The notes beneath the pieces were generated by a model that saw nothing but the letters and a program-made list of their open reading frames with translations, was not told where the DNA came from and searched no databases. Made by a program: the position numbers and the translations under genes. DNA of 54,839 nucleotides from Bacteroidetes bacterium RIFCSPLOWO2_12_FULL_37_12 (GTDB lineage: Bacteria > Bacteroidota > Bacteroidia > 2-12-FULL-37-12), in contig MEPC01000003.1 of the NCBI GenBank assembly GCA_001769655.1, positions 23,961 through 78,799 on the forward strand, written 5' to 3'. This document shows, in pieces, positions 20,201 through 27,789 of the stretch (the first letter of the stretch is position 1; each line of letters starts with the position of its first letter).

Positions 20201-20760
20201 ACGGAATCTTTGTTTACTGTCATGGGATTGCTTCCCAGCAACGTTATCACAGGCGCTACGAAGTCACCGGATTTGCTGGTGGTTATTGAGAAATCATCAA
20301 ATGCAAGGTTTCCTGTTGATTTGATATAGGTAAGTTTTAACTGAGTCGTGGTTGAATCCAATTTGAATTTAAACAGGGTTCCGGTAGTGGGTAATGAATC
20401 TATTTCTTTCAATGTATCCCATTGGGAAATTAGGGAAATATAACTTTCTATGACTAATTTGCTTGCAGGATTTCCTGATACTAATTTCATCCAGAATTTA
20501 ACAGTATCAGCCATTGAAGAAAAAGAAGGAGAGGTGATCTGGGCATTTGTGACAGAAAATTTATAAGAATTGACTCCGCTCGGACCTGCATAAGAAGAAG
20601 AAGTATATGCTGAATGTGTTGTAATAGTCCATCCTGCAGGAGTAGTTGAAGATGTCCCATCATAACTTGTAAAATCTTCTTTTAGCAGAATAGTTTGAGA
20701 GAGGGTTTGGTAAACCAACATGGTAGTAAACCAAAAAACAGGGATTATTGCTTTTTTCAT
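17284..20760 (-). CDS. Multidomain lamin-tail surface protein with T9SS type B-like tail
   Basis: A 1158-residue exported protein: signal peptide 1 to about 22; a beta-sandwich domain to about 165; a DUF5011/HYR-like Ig module near 170-245 (DPGATAQDDKDGDIT); three units pairing an SbsA-like Ig domain (FSESMD, FSETLE, FDESVD) with a lamin tail domain (II[SN]EIMFDP, INEIYADP, INEVLFDP); and a C-terminal sorting domain starting IPGVFTPDNDGKNDF. Lamin tail domains in bacteria are extracellular modules of unknown ligand, often beside nucleases, but no nuclease domain is present here. It is likely anchored at the cell surface by T9SS. It is monocistronic as far as can be seen. Confidence 0.9.
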   Translation of the reverse strand: MKKAIIPVFWFTTMLVYQTLSQTILLKEDFTSYDGTSSTTPAGWTITTHSAYTSSSYAGPSGVNSYKFSVTNAQITSPSFSSMADTVKFWMKLVSGNPASKLVIESYISLISQWDTLKEIDSLPTTGTLFKFKLDSTTTQLKLTYIKSTGNLAFDDFSITTSKSGDFVAPVITLLGSNPMTVNKDSVFTDPGATAQDDKDGDITNKISITGSVNTLLPGTYLLHYNVSDLAGNPATEVIRTVNVIELDLTPPTIVSAILADNNDLDVFFSESMDATTSQNIINYSVSVIGNPVTAIIDPGNDSLVHLNFTSSFTPDLEYTLTISGVKDKNGNTIQVSSTIKFTYSLPAPKDIIISEIMFDPDPQVSLPNSEFIEIYNRSQKKINVSGWEFTDGTTTGTLSSFVLEPGNYLILCPATAVSSFTSFGSAMGLTLFPSLNNSGDNIVLSDNKGTEIDKVSYYPSWMGNSSKEEGGWTLEIKNPDNPCSSSDNWTASTSSTGGTPGIQNSVYSTTGDLTPPELIKVLVLSSTKIKLVFSETLEKNSLANVVYSPSTGIIKDSLSVNELNAIYLTFGNSFTPKVTNSISVSGVKDCWGNAITTPVSKSYIYYEFFPASAGSVVINEIYADPDELSPLPYSEYVELYNTTQNAINLKDFKFSDATSSVTIPEGAYIEPEGFLILCPTSNVSLFPPEINVVGISISLNNTGERLTLANDSGKIISTISYTVDWYVDGSKDEGGWSLEQIDPYNPCSREANWSASTDEQHGTPGRENSLFANNPDLTTPQLERVGVPGNDSLIFYFDESVDSSSLITLNYIFSDTSYKIISKSLEQPDNSKIIIGLNKNLVLKKLYYVSITGIKDCSGNTMTSQTRKFFAMGEKSDSMDIIINEVLFDPLTGGYDFVELFNRSEKFIDLKGWQLANTNSDGEISTKTTFTFDSYILFPKSYCVITLGKNVLQKFYKQAVDSTIIGLASMPSYSSSSGSVVVLNEKDSVSDWFNYSYKMHFALLDKKKGVSLERVSAFRPTNEAANWHSAATTAKYATPGFANSQGEETPVSGEEFYIIPGVFTPDNDGKNDFTTIGFNFNTPNAMGILTIYDVTGRKIKSIANNELLGKSGTWPWDGTTDDNTKARVGYYIVYFEVYNLEGKTKSFKKTVVVGARF

Positions 20761-20870
20761 CGGTGTAAAGATAATAAATTTCTGATAATTTTGGGCGATT
20801 CTAAAAATTCGGGAAAATTCTTATATTAATATCCTACAAGTAATGTTAAAAAGGATATATTTTTGCATTT

Positions 20871-20962
20871 GAGTTCCGTAGGAACGAACCATGTTGTAAC
20901 AACGGACTTCAGTCCGTTGTTACAACGTCTGGCTTCAGACATACGAGTTCCGTAGGAACGAA
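20871..20962. repeat. Cluster of palindromic repeats (GTTCCGTAGGAAC family)
   Basis: Two copies of GAGTTCCGTAGGAACGAA (20871-20888, 20945-20962) bracket a perfect palindrome with 16-bp arms (20893-20926, centre ACGGACTTCAGTCCGT) and a small hairpin GTCTGGCTTCAGAC (20927-20940). The 18-bp element recurs at 44372-44389. It looks like REP-type DNA. Confidence 0.85.
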
Positions 20963-20979
20963 ATAATTAAAATTTCAGG

Positions 20980-20987
20980 TATATTTG
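20980..20987 (+). promoter_or_regulatory. -7 box of asd
   Basis: TATATTTG, 21 bp before the ATG at 21009. Confidence 0.55.
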
Positions 20988-21008
20988 CAAATCAAAAAAT
21001 TATTTTTC

Positions 21009-22004
21009 ATGAAAATTGCTGTCGTAGGAGCAACCGGACTCGTTGGCGAGAACATGCTCCGGGTGCTGGAAGAGAGAAAATTTCCTGTATCCACCTTAAT
21101 TCCCGTTGCCTCCGAAAAATCAATCGGAAAACTTGTTAACTATTCCGGCAAGGATTATCCGGTTATATCGGTTGAAAATGCTATACGTGAACAGCCACAG
21201 TTTGCGTTATTTTCTGCCGGAAAAGAAACCTCATTGAAATGGGCGCCGGAATTTGCCAGAGCAGGAACAAGGGTAATTGATAATTCATCTGCGTGGAGAA
21301 TGCATCCCGATTATAAACTGATAGTTCCGGAAGTGAACGGGGACATTCTGGATGAGAATGACATGATTATAGCTAATCCCAATTGTTCTACTATACAAAT
21401 GGTGGTGGCATTAAATCCCTTGCATTTAAAATATAAAATAAAAAGAATTATTGTCTCCACCTATCAATCGGTAACAGGTACAGGCAGGAAAGCAGTGACA
21501 CAACTTGAGAATGAAAGAAATGGGATTAAAGGAACTATGGCGTATCCTTATACAATAGATAAAAATTGTCTGCCTCATATTGACGTTTTTGAAGATAACG
21601 GATATACCAAAGAAGAAATGAAGATGGTCAGGGAGACAAAAAAAATAATGCGGGATGATACTATACAGGTTACAGCTACTGCAGTAAGAGTACCGGTTGT
21701 GGGGGGACATTCGGAATCGGTAAATGTCACTTTTGAAAAGGATTTTAATTTAAAGGATGTCTTTGAAATATTAAAGGATGCTCCGGGAGTCATTTTGTAT
21801 GATGATGTTGCCAACTTGAAGTACCCGATGCCAATTATGTCACATAACAGGGATGAAGTATTTGTAGGTAGAATCCGCAGGGATGAATCGGCCGAAAAAA
21901 GTTTAAATCTATGGGTAGTGGCTGACAATTTAAGAAAGGGAGCGGCAACCAACGCCGTGCAGATTGCTGAGCGGTTGATGAAGTTCGTAGAAGCAAATGT
22001 ATAA
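21009..22004 (+). CDS. asd: Aspartate-semialdehyde dehydrogenase
   Basis: A 331-residue NADP-dependent enzyme reducing aspartyl phosphate to aspartate semialdehyde, the branch point to lysine/diaminopimelate, threonine and methionine. The N-terminal nucleotide motif is GATGLVG (7-13), the catalytic cysteine is C126 in NPNCSTIQ, and the substrate-binding histidine is in VVGGHSES. I start at the ATG 21009; an in-frame TTG at 20985 lies inside the -7 box and cannot be translated from that promoter. An intrinsic terminator follows immediately. It is monocistronic; no other lysine genes are nearby. Confidence 0.96.
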   Translation: MKIAVVGATGLVGENMLRVLEERKFPVSTLIPVASEKSIGKLVNYSGKDYPVISVENAIREQPQFALFSAGKETSLKWAPEFARAGTRVIDNSSAWRMHPDYKLIVPEVNGDILDENDMIIANPNCSTIQMVVALNPLHLKYKIKRIIVSTYQSVTGTGRKAVTQLENERNGIKGTMAYPYTIDKNCLPHIDVFEDNGYTKEEMKMVRETKKIMRDDTIQVTATAVRVPVVGGHSESVNVTFEKDFNLKDVFEILKDAPGVILYDDVANLKYPMPIMSHNRDEVFVGRIRRDESAEKSLNLWVVADNLRKGAATNAVQIAERLMKFVEANV

Positions 22005-22038
22005 GGGCGAAAAATTTTCGCCCTTACTCTATTTTTTT
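22003..22038 (+). terminator. Intrinsic terminator after asd
   Basis: Perfect inverted repeat AAGGGCGAAAA / TTTTCGCCCTT (22003-22025) overlapping the stop codon, followed by a T-rich run. Confidence 0.75.
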
Positions 22039-22055
22039 ATATGTAAAAGATTTTA

Positions 22056-22063
22056 TACCTTTG
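22056..22063 (+). promoter_or_regulatory. -7 box of the lipoprotein gene
   Basis: TACCTTTG matches TAnnTTTG, 54 bp before the ATG at 22118. Confidence 0.5.
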
Positions 22064-22117
22064 CCTGTCCAAAAAAAATAAACCAAACATTTTAACCAAT
22101 CAAAATTAAAAAAAATC

Positions 22118-22771
22118 ATGAAAATCCAATTTATTAAATATACGGTTATAGCCGGGTTGTGCTTAACTGTCATCTTCAATGGATGTAAAAAAGAAGAAAC
22201 AACTACCGATAATCCACCGGTGACCGACACTACACCTGCGTTCGTATTCCTGAAAGTCGGGAATAATTATAAATATAATTTAAAAGGTATAAATACTCCT
22301 CCAGACACAGGGTACACAACGATTGACACTGCCATGGTTATGAAAGTTGAATCTGAAAACGCGGGCTTATTTAAAATCAAAATCACAACTAAAGTTGGAC
22401 CATATACTTCTCTTGACTCCATGTACGTGAAAAAAGATAAAGATGGCTTGTGGGAAAAGGATTCAGCCACAGCAACAACGTTTCATCAGGTAATAAAATC
22501 ATCCCCAGCCGTTGGAGATGAATTTAAACATTATACTCTCAAAGGGGGAGTGAAGGATACTTCTTTTAGTAAAATACTTGCAATCGGGCAATCAGTAACT
22601 GTAGGTGCAGGAACTTTCATGTGCGCTAAGATGAAAGAATGGGAAGGAGCCGCCAATAAAGATAAAAACTATGATTTCACTTTTATTGATTTGAATGTGG
22701 GGCTGATTAAAATTGAAAGTTATGAAAATGGTATCATGGTAAATGAGATTTCTCTTAAATCAAAAAATTAG
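22118..22771 (+). CDS. Putative lipoprotein of unknown function
   Basis: A 217-residue protein with a type II signal peptide whose lipobox is FNGC (Cys 23), followed by KKEE and an acidic Thr/Pro-rich linker. The mature part has alternating short strands (KVGNNYKYNLKG, FKIKITTKVGPY, LNVGLIKIESYENG), suggesting a small beta-rich outer-membrane-anchored domain. It is flanked by its own -7 box and a strong intrinsic terminator, so it is transcribed alone. I do not recognise a characterised family. Confidence 0.75.
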   Translation: MKIQFIKYTVIAGLCLTVIFNGCKKEETTTDNPPVTDTTPAFVFLKVGNNYKYNLKGINTPPDTGYTTIDTAMVMKVESENAGLFKIKITTKVGPYTSLDSMYVKKDKDGLWEKDSATATTFHQVIKSSPAVGDEFKHYTLKGGVKDTSFSKILAIGQSVTVGAGTFMCAKMKEWEGAANKDKNYDFTFIDLNVGLIKIESYENGIMVNEISLKSKN

Positions 22772-22782
22772 ATTTAATTATC

Positions 22783-22820
22783 AAAAAAAAACCCGTCATA
22801 CGACGGGTTTTTTTGTTTTT
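22783..22820 (+). terminator. Intrinsic terminator after the lipoprotein gene
   Basis: Stem ACCCGTC / GACGGGT (22791-22797, 22802-22808) with loop ATAC, an A run before it and a T run after it. Confidence 0.92.
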
Positions 22821-22869
22821 ATGATATGAAACTACGTAAACTTTATTTATAGATTATGTAAAATTTTTG

Positions 22870-22877
22870 TATCTTTG
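22870..22877 (+). promoter_or_regulatory. -7 box of the SiaC-like gene
   Basis: TATCTTTG, 61 bp upstream of the ATG at 22939. Confidence 0.5.
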
Positions 22878-22938
22878 TGTGATTGATGATGTTTAACACC
22901 CTATCCCCTTTACCTTTATACCTGTCTTTATCGTTTTT

Positions 22939-23322
22939 ATGGACAAACTTCAACTAAAAGAAACCGAAAATACACCGGAAGTTTCATTTGATCATACCAT
23001 TGGAACCATGAGGTTAAAGGGTAGATCCTGGCCCGAAAATACTTACGAATTTTATCAGCCACTTATTAAATGGATAGAAGAATATAAAAAAACACCCAGA
23101 CCTAATACAATCTTTAATTTTGAGTTGGAATATTTCAATACTTCTTCTTCCAAAAATTTACTTGATGTATTAAACTTACTTGGTGAATTGCCCAATGCCG
23201 GTTCTAAATTAATCATCAACTGGCATCATGAAATTAATGATAATGATATACTCTCATCAGGTAAAATTTTTTCTGAATTAGTAGAAATTCCATTTAATTA
23301 TATTCCGTATAAAAAACAATAG
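22939..23322 (+). CDS. SiaC-family regulatory phosphoprotein (DUF1987)
   Basis: A 127-residue cytosolic protein resembling SiaC/DUF1987. The family features seen are the F-D-x-x-x-G-x-x-x-x-G-R-S-x-P-E-N stretch (residues 18-35) and the FELEYFNTSSSKNLLDVL segment, which corresponds to the phosphorylated Thr/Ser region. In Pseudomonas, SiaC is a phospho-switch partner of a diguanylate cyclase controlled by a kinase (SiaB) and a PP2C phosphatase (SiaA). None of those partners is adjacent here, so partners and output are unknown. The gene has its own promoter and stands alone before a convergent sugar-nucleotide cluster. Confidence 0.82.
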   Translation: MDKLQLKETENTPEVSFDHTIGTMRLKGRSWPENTYEFYQPLIKWIEEYKKTPRPNTIFNFELEYFNTSSSKNLLDVLNLLGELPNAGSKLIINWHHEINDNDILSSGKIFSELVEIPFNYIPYKKQ

Positions 23323-23395
23323 ATGTATTTACTTTTGTCGTAACATCTCTAAACTTGAATGTATAAGGGCAAAAATTTAAATTTAAAAAATGCCT

Positions 23396-23490
23396 TCCTT
23401 TTAAATTACCCTTTAATCTTTTACCTTTATCCTTTTTATATAAAGTACCTGCCTTTTTACCTTTATTCTTTAATCTTTTACCTTTATCCT
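23396..23490. repeat. Degenerate pyrimidine-rich repeat (TTTAATCTTTTACCTTTATCCTT)
   Basis: The segment TTTAATCTTTTACCTTTATC occurs twice (starting near 23411 and 23469), separated by related CTTTTTACCTTTATT text. The plus strand is nearly G-free. It lies between convergent genes; a related stretch, CCTATCCCCTTTACCTTTAT, precedes the SiaC-like gene. Confidence 0.7.
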
Positions 23491-23496
23491 TATTAT

Positions 23497-24468
23497 TCAA
23501 CGCCCCAGCATCATTTCCAATCCTTTCCTCAACCTAACCCTCGGATTATACTCGAGATATTGAATAATTTTAGAAATATCTGCAAGTGAATCTTTTATGT
23601 CACCGGCTCTCGGTGGAACATAGCTTGGCTCAACATTTTTTCCTAAAATTTCACAAAGCGTTTTATATAAAACATTCACCGAAGTTCGTTCTCCTACTCC
23701 AACATTAAATATTTCATTGATGGCTTCTTTATTATCGCTGAAAAGTGCCAACATATTTGCCTGCACTACGTTCTCAACATAAGTAAAATCCCGGGTTTGA
23801 TTTCCATCTCCATAAATAACCGGCTTCTGGTTGTTCTTAATACAATTAATAAAAATAGGTATTGCCGCGGCGTAAGGTCCGTTAGGATCCTGACGTGGAC
23901 CGAAAACATTAAAATATCTCAATCCGATAATTTCAAAATTGTAAAGTTTGCTGAAAACCTTTGCATACAATTCGCCGGCTTGCTTTGTAACTGCATAAGG
24001 AGACAATGGGTTGCCTAACTCCGACTCTGACTTTGAAAAATTTTTATTATCTCCATAAACGGAGGAAGAAGACGAATATACCAGACGTTTTATACCTGCT
24101 TCTTTAGCGGCAATTAATAAATTGAGGAATCCATTGATGTTTACATTATTAGTTGTCACCGGATCATTTACGCTTCTTGGTATAGAACCTACTGCGGCAA
24201 GATGACAAATATAATGTATATCCCTGCATGCCTGCTTACATGTTTCCAAATCCCTTATGTCACCTTCTACAAATTCTAAAGACGATAATCCTTCAAAATC
24301 TTTCAGATTCTCAAGTTTACCGTTTGATAAATTATCAAGAACTCTGATTTTTCCTGCTTTATGAGAAATTAAGTAATCAACAATATGAGAACCAATAAAC
24401 CCAGCCCCTCCGGTTATCAGAAAATTATAGTTTGATAAATCTTTGATATGGAATTTTACTTTATACAT
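23497..24468 (-). CDS. NAD-dependent epimerase, UDP-GlcNAc 4-epimerase (WbpP)-like
   Basis: A 323-residue extended SDR. The Rossmann motif GGAGFIGSH is at about residues 20-28, and the YxxxK active site is in PYAVTKQAG, preceded by the Ser-rich SSSSSVYG. Segments SIPRSVNDPVTTNNVN and RYFNVFGPRQDPNGPYAAAIP closely match the WbpP/Gne type, which interconverts UDP-GlcNAc and UDP-GalNAc (or the uronic acids) for surface polysaccharides. It is the last gene of a minus-strand run of four SDR genes, 9 bp after rfbB, so almost certainly co-transcribed with it. Substrate assignment is by sequence resemblance only. Confidence 0.85.
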   Translation of the reverse strand: MYKVKFHIKDLSNYNFLITGGAGFIGSHIVDYLISHKAGKIRVLDNLSNGKLENLKDFEGLSSLEFVEGDIRDLETCKQACRDIHYICHLAAVGSIPRSVNDPVTTNNVNINGFLNLLIAAKEAGIKRLVYSSSSSVYGDNKNFSKSESELGNPLSPYAVTKQAGELYAKVFSKLYNFEIIGLRYFNVFGPRQDPNGPYAAAIPIFINCIKNNQKPVIYGDGNQTRDFTYVENVVQANMLALFSDNKEAINEIFNVGVGERTSVNVLYKTLCEILGKNVEPSYVPPRAGDIKDSLADISKIIQYLEYNPRVRLRKGLEMMLGR

Positions 24469-24477
24469 GGGAATAAT

Positions 24478-25527
24478 TTAATATTCGTATTGTTTTTTAT
24501 AATATTGTTGATAATTGCCACTAGTCACATTGTTCAACCAGTCGGAATTTGCAAGGTACCATTCAACTGTCATTTCAAGCCCTTTATCGAACGAAACAGT
24601 AGGTTCCCAACCTAAGTCATTTTTTATTTTTGTGCAATCAATGGCATATCGCATGTCATGTCCAGGGCGGTCAGTGACATAAGTTATCAGTTTTTCAGAA
24701 TAGCCGGGTACGCGGTTAAGTTTTTTGTCCATCATTATACATAATGTCTTAATAAGTTCAATGTTCTTCCATTCATTTAATCCGCCTATATTATAAGTTT
24801 CTCCAATTCTCCCTTTATGAAAAACCAAATCTAAAGCGGCAGAGTGGTCTTCCACATAAAGCCAATCTCTTATATTTTCTCCTTTGCCATATACCGGAAT
24901 TGGTTTTGAGTTTTTTATATTATTAATTACAAGTGGAATAAGTTTTTCAGGAAATTGATTAGGACCATAATTATTTGAACAATTTGTAATTACAACCTGA
25001 ATATGATACGTATGGTGATAGGCAGAAACTAAATGGTCAGAACTTGCCTTTGAAGCGGAATAAGGAGAACGGGGGTCATAAGGAGTGGTTTCCAGAAATT
25101 TTCCTTCATCACCCAATGAGCCATACACTTCATCTGTTGAAACGTGATGAAAAATTCTCCGTTTGTCAATATCAGAGGACATTGATTTTCTGAAAGCATC
25201 CAACAAATTCATCGTTCCAAAAATATTTGTGGTGAGAAAATCCATGGGATGCTCTATAGAGCGATCCACATGTGACTCAGCCGCAAGATGAATTACACCA
25301 TCAAATTTATTCACTTCAAATAAGTTAAAAATAAATTCCCGGTCGCAGATGTCTCCTTTGATAAATTTATAATTAATGGCATCTTCTACCTCTTTTAAAT
25401 TTTCGAGATTTCCGGCGTATGTTAATTTATCCAGATTGAATATCATGTAATCATAATATTTTTTTACAAACCTTCTTACAACATGCGAACCGATAAATCC
25501 GGCACCTCCGGTGATTAGTATTTTCAT
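24478..25527 (-). CDS. rfbB: dTDP-glucose 4,6-dehydratase
   Basis: A 349-residue extended SDR converting dTDP-glucose to dTDP-4-keto-6-deoxyglucose, a precursor of rhamnose and other deoxysugars. It has GGAGFIGSHVVRRF at the N-terminus, the diagnostic HVSTDEVYG (catalytic Thr-Asp-Glu), and the YxxxK pair in YSASKASSDH. Further family matches are HLAAESHVDRSI, NCSNNYGPNQFPEKLIPL and RDWLYVEDH. RfbA, RfbC and RfbD are not in the window. It is followed 9 bp later by the WbpP-like gene. Confidence 0.95.
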   Translation of the reverse strand: MKILITGGAGFIGSHVVRRFVKKYYDYMIFNLDKLTYAGNLENLKEVEDAINYKFIKGDICDREFIFNLFEVNKFDGVIHLAAESHVDRSIEHPMDFLTTNIFGTMNLLDAFRKSMSSDIDKRRIFHHVSTDEVYGSLGDEGKFLETTPYDPRSPYSASKASSDHLVSAYHHTYHIQVVITNCSNNYGPNQFPEKLIPLVINNIKNSKPIPVYGKGENIRDWLYVEDHSAALDLVFHKGRIGETYNIGGLNEWKNIELIKTLCIMMDKKLNRVPGYSEKLITYVTDRPGHDMRYAIDCTKIKNDLGWEPTVSFDKGLEMTVEWYLANSDWLNNVTSGNYQQYYKKQYEY

Positions 25528-25544
25528 GATTTATATTTATTTAA

Positions 25545-25637
25545 TTGTATTAAAGCTGAATTACAACTGCATTACAACTGTATTACAAATGTATTACAAC
25601 TGTATTATATCTGTATTACAACTGCATTACTAACGTA
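25545..25637. repeat. Degenerate tandem repeat (AACTGTATTAC, about 11 bp)
   Basis: About seven imperfect units of TTACAACTGTA/TTACAACTGCA fill the rfbB-galE gap. It belongs to the same motif family as 17186-17276. Confidence 0.75.
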
Positions 25638-25641
25638 TTTT

Positions 25642-26706
25642 TTATTCATAATAATTTCTAAACGAAAACTCTCTTTTACAATTTCTAAGTTCCCACTTCC
25701 ACGCTGAAACTAACATTTCTTTCAACGCTAATTCTGTTTTCCAATTTAATAGTTTATTGGCTTTTGCAGGGTTTGCATACATTACCGGCAAATCTCCTTT
25801 TCTTCGGGGACCAAATTTATAGTTTATTTTTACACCCGTGCATCGTTCAAATTCTCTGATTACTTCCAGTACGCTAACCCCTTTTCCTGTCCCAAGATTA
25901 AAAACGTCAATCGTAAATTTTTCTTGTTTATTTAATAAATAATCTAGTGATTTTACATGTGCTTTTGCTAAATCCACTACGTGAATATAATCTCTTATGC
26001 AGGTACCGTCCGGAGTTTTGTAATCGTTTCCGAACACTGTAAGCTCTTTATATATTTTATGGGCTGTTCGTGTAATAAAAGGGGCAAGATTGTCGGGTAT
26101 CCCTATAGGATTTTCACCAATCAATGCAGATGAATGAGCGCCAATTGGATTGAAGTATCTTAATATAACAGCTTTAAAATCATTATAGTTACACATATCC
26201 TGTATAAGTTTTTCACAAATCTGCTTTGAATGTGCGTAAGGGTTCTGTGCCTGGTTTAAAGAACATTTTTCGTCCACTGGAAAATTATTTTGTTTGCCAT
26301 ACACTGTGCATGAAGAGGAAAAAATTATATTTTTCACCCCCGAATATTCCATCGCCCCTAAAAGATTTATCATGCCGCTTACATTGTTTGAGAAATAATG
26401 ATATGGTTTTCTTACGGACTCAATTACTGACTTAAGTGCGGCAAAATGTATTACAGCTTCGGGTTTATATTTTTTTAATATTGATTTTGTATCTGCAAGA
26501 TCCCTCAGGTCACATTGAATATAATTTATACGGGTCTTAGAAATTTTTTTAATATTCTTAATTACACTTGTTGAGGAATTAGAAAAATTATCCAATATCA
26601 AAACATCATAGCCGGTATTTAACAGTTCTATGCATGTATGAGAACCTATATAACCCGCCCCACCGGTTACAAGAATTTTCTTTTTATTTTTATATGATTT
26701 TAGCAT
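25642..26706 (-). CDS. galE: UDP-glucose 4-epimerase
   Basis: A 354-residue extended SDR interconverting UDP-glucose and UDP-galactose. It shows GGAGYIGSH near the N-terminus, LDNFSNS, HFAALKSVIESV, the SSSCTVYG motif with the PYAHSKQICE YxxxK pair, and the family-typical RYFNPIGAH and CIRDYIHVVDLA. It is full length. It sits third in transcription order from the WbpP-like end and is separated from its neighbours by two different simple repeats, so co-transcription is plausible but not proven. Confidence 0.95.
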   Translation of the reverse strand: MLKSYKNKKKILVTGGAGYIGSHTCIELLNTGYDVLILDNFSNSSTSVIKNIKKISKTRINYIQCDLRDLADTKSILKKYKPEAVIHFAALKSVIESVRKPYHYFSNNVSGMINLLGAMEYSGVKNIIFSSSCTVYGKQNNFPVDEKCSLNQAQNPYAHSKQICEKLIQDMCNYNDFKAVILRYFNPIGAHSSALIGENPIGIPDNLAPFITRTAHKIYKELTVFGNDYKTPDGTCIRDYIHVVDLAKAHVKSLDYLLNKQEKFTIDVFNLGTGKGVSVLEVIREFERCTGVKINYKFGPRRKGDLPVMYANPAKANKLLNWKTELALKEMLVSAWKWELRNCKREFSFRNYYE

Positions 26707-26711
26707 TATTT

Positions 26712-26778
26712 ACTAACCATCTAACCATCTAACCATTTAACATCAAACATCTAACATCCAACACCTAACCACCGAACT
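26712..26778. repeat. Degenerate tandem repeat (CATCTAAC, about 8 bp)
   Basis: About eight imperfect copies of CATCTAAC/CATCCAAC/CACCTAAC. The plus strand is almost G-free. It fills the gap between galE and the decarboxylase gene. Confidence 0.75.
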
Positions 26779-26787
26779 TCAAAATTA

Positions 26788-27729
26788 TCATTTTACCAAA
26801 CAACTCAAAAAATAGTCATAAGTCCTTTTCAACCCATCTTCTCTTAAAACCAATGGCTCCCAATTGAGCAATGCTTTTGCCTTTGAAATATCAGGTTGTC
26901 GTTGTTTGGGATCATCTATAGGCAATTCCTTATAGACAATCTTTTGACGATTTCCGGTCAATTTAATTATCTCTTTAGCAAATTCATTAAGTGATATTTC
27001 CTGAGGATTCCCAAGATTTATAGGTAAAAAATAATCAGAAAATAAAAGCTGGGAAATTCCTTCAATTAGATCACTAACATAACAAAATGACCTGGTTTGA
27101 TCTCCATCCCCGAAAACGGTAAGATCCTCTCCTAAAATAGCTTGTTTAAGAAAAGTAGGTAAAGCCCTTCCATCATCGAGTCGCATTCTGGGACCATACG
27201 TGTTAAAAATTCGTGCAATCCTTGTTTCCAATCCATGAAAATTGTGATAAGCCATCGTTATTGCCTCCTGAAATCTCTTAGCTTCGTCATAGACACCTCT
27301 TGGACCAATCGGATTTACATTTCCCCAATATTCTTCACTTTGTGGATGAATCAGAGGGTCTCCATAAACCTCAGAAGTGGAGGCAATTAATATACGCGAA
27401 TTTTTAACCTTGGCTAAACCTAATAAATTGTGGGTGCCTAAGGAACCAACCTTTAAGGTCTGTATTGGAATTCGCAAGTAATCAATCGGACTGGCAGGAG
27501 AGGCAAAATGTAAAATATAATCTAACCGATCTGGGACGAACACATATTTTGAAACATCATGATGATAGAATTCAAAATTCTTTAATGGGAAAAGGTGTTC
27601 TATGTTTTTAAGAGTGCCTGTGCAAAGATTGTCCATTCCTATCACATAAAAATCTTTTTTTACAAAATATTCACACAAATGGGAACCGAGAAATCCAGCC
27701 GCACCTGTTATCAGTATTCGTTTTTGCAT
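26788..27729 (-). CDS. UDP-glucuronate decarboxylase (UDP-xylose synthase)
   Basis: A 313-residue extended SDR that oxidises and decarboxylates UDP-glucuronate to UDP-xylose. Diagnostic segments are [49 protein letters not shown] (YxxxK) and [17 protein letters not shown] start at the ATG 27729; an in-frame TTG at 27759 would add a phenylalanine-rich stub unlike the family. It is the first of the four SDR genes in transcription order, and is divergent from the 27790 gene by 60 bp, so the two promoters must be packed together. Confidence 0.93.
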   Translation of the reverse strand: MQKRILITGAAGFLGSHLCEYFVKKDFYVIGMDNLCTGTLKNIEHLFPLKNFEFYHHDVSKYVFVPDRLDYILHFASPASPIDYLRIPIQTLKVGSLGTHNLLGLAKVKNSRILIASTSEVYGDPLIHPQSEEYWGNVNPIGPRGVYDEAKRFQEAITMAYHNFHGLETRIARIFNTYGPRMRLDDGRALPTFLKQAILGEDLTVFGDGDQTRSFCYVSDLIEGISQLLFSDYFLPINLGNPQEISLNEFAKEIIKLTGNRQKIVYKELPIDDPKQRQPDISKAKALLNWEPLVLREDGLKRTYDYFLSCLVK

Positions 27730-27789
27730 ATTTTTTCGAAAAGTAGGAAAAAAAAACAACTTAATTATCCAACTTACGTAGTGGTCGCC

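Noticed and set aside
23497-27729. O-antigen or capsule gene cluster
   Set aside because: Only nucleotide-sugar enzymes are present; there are no transferases, Wzx/Wzy or export genes.
27595-27789. N-terminal extension of the 27790 gene over the divergent decarboxylase gene
   Set aside because: It is antisense to a conserved SDR N-terminus, and a good signal peptide starts at 27790.
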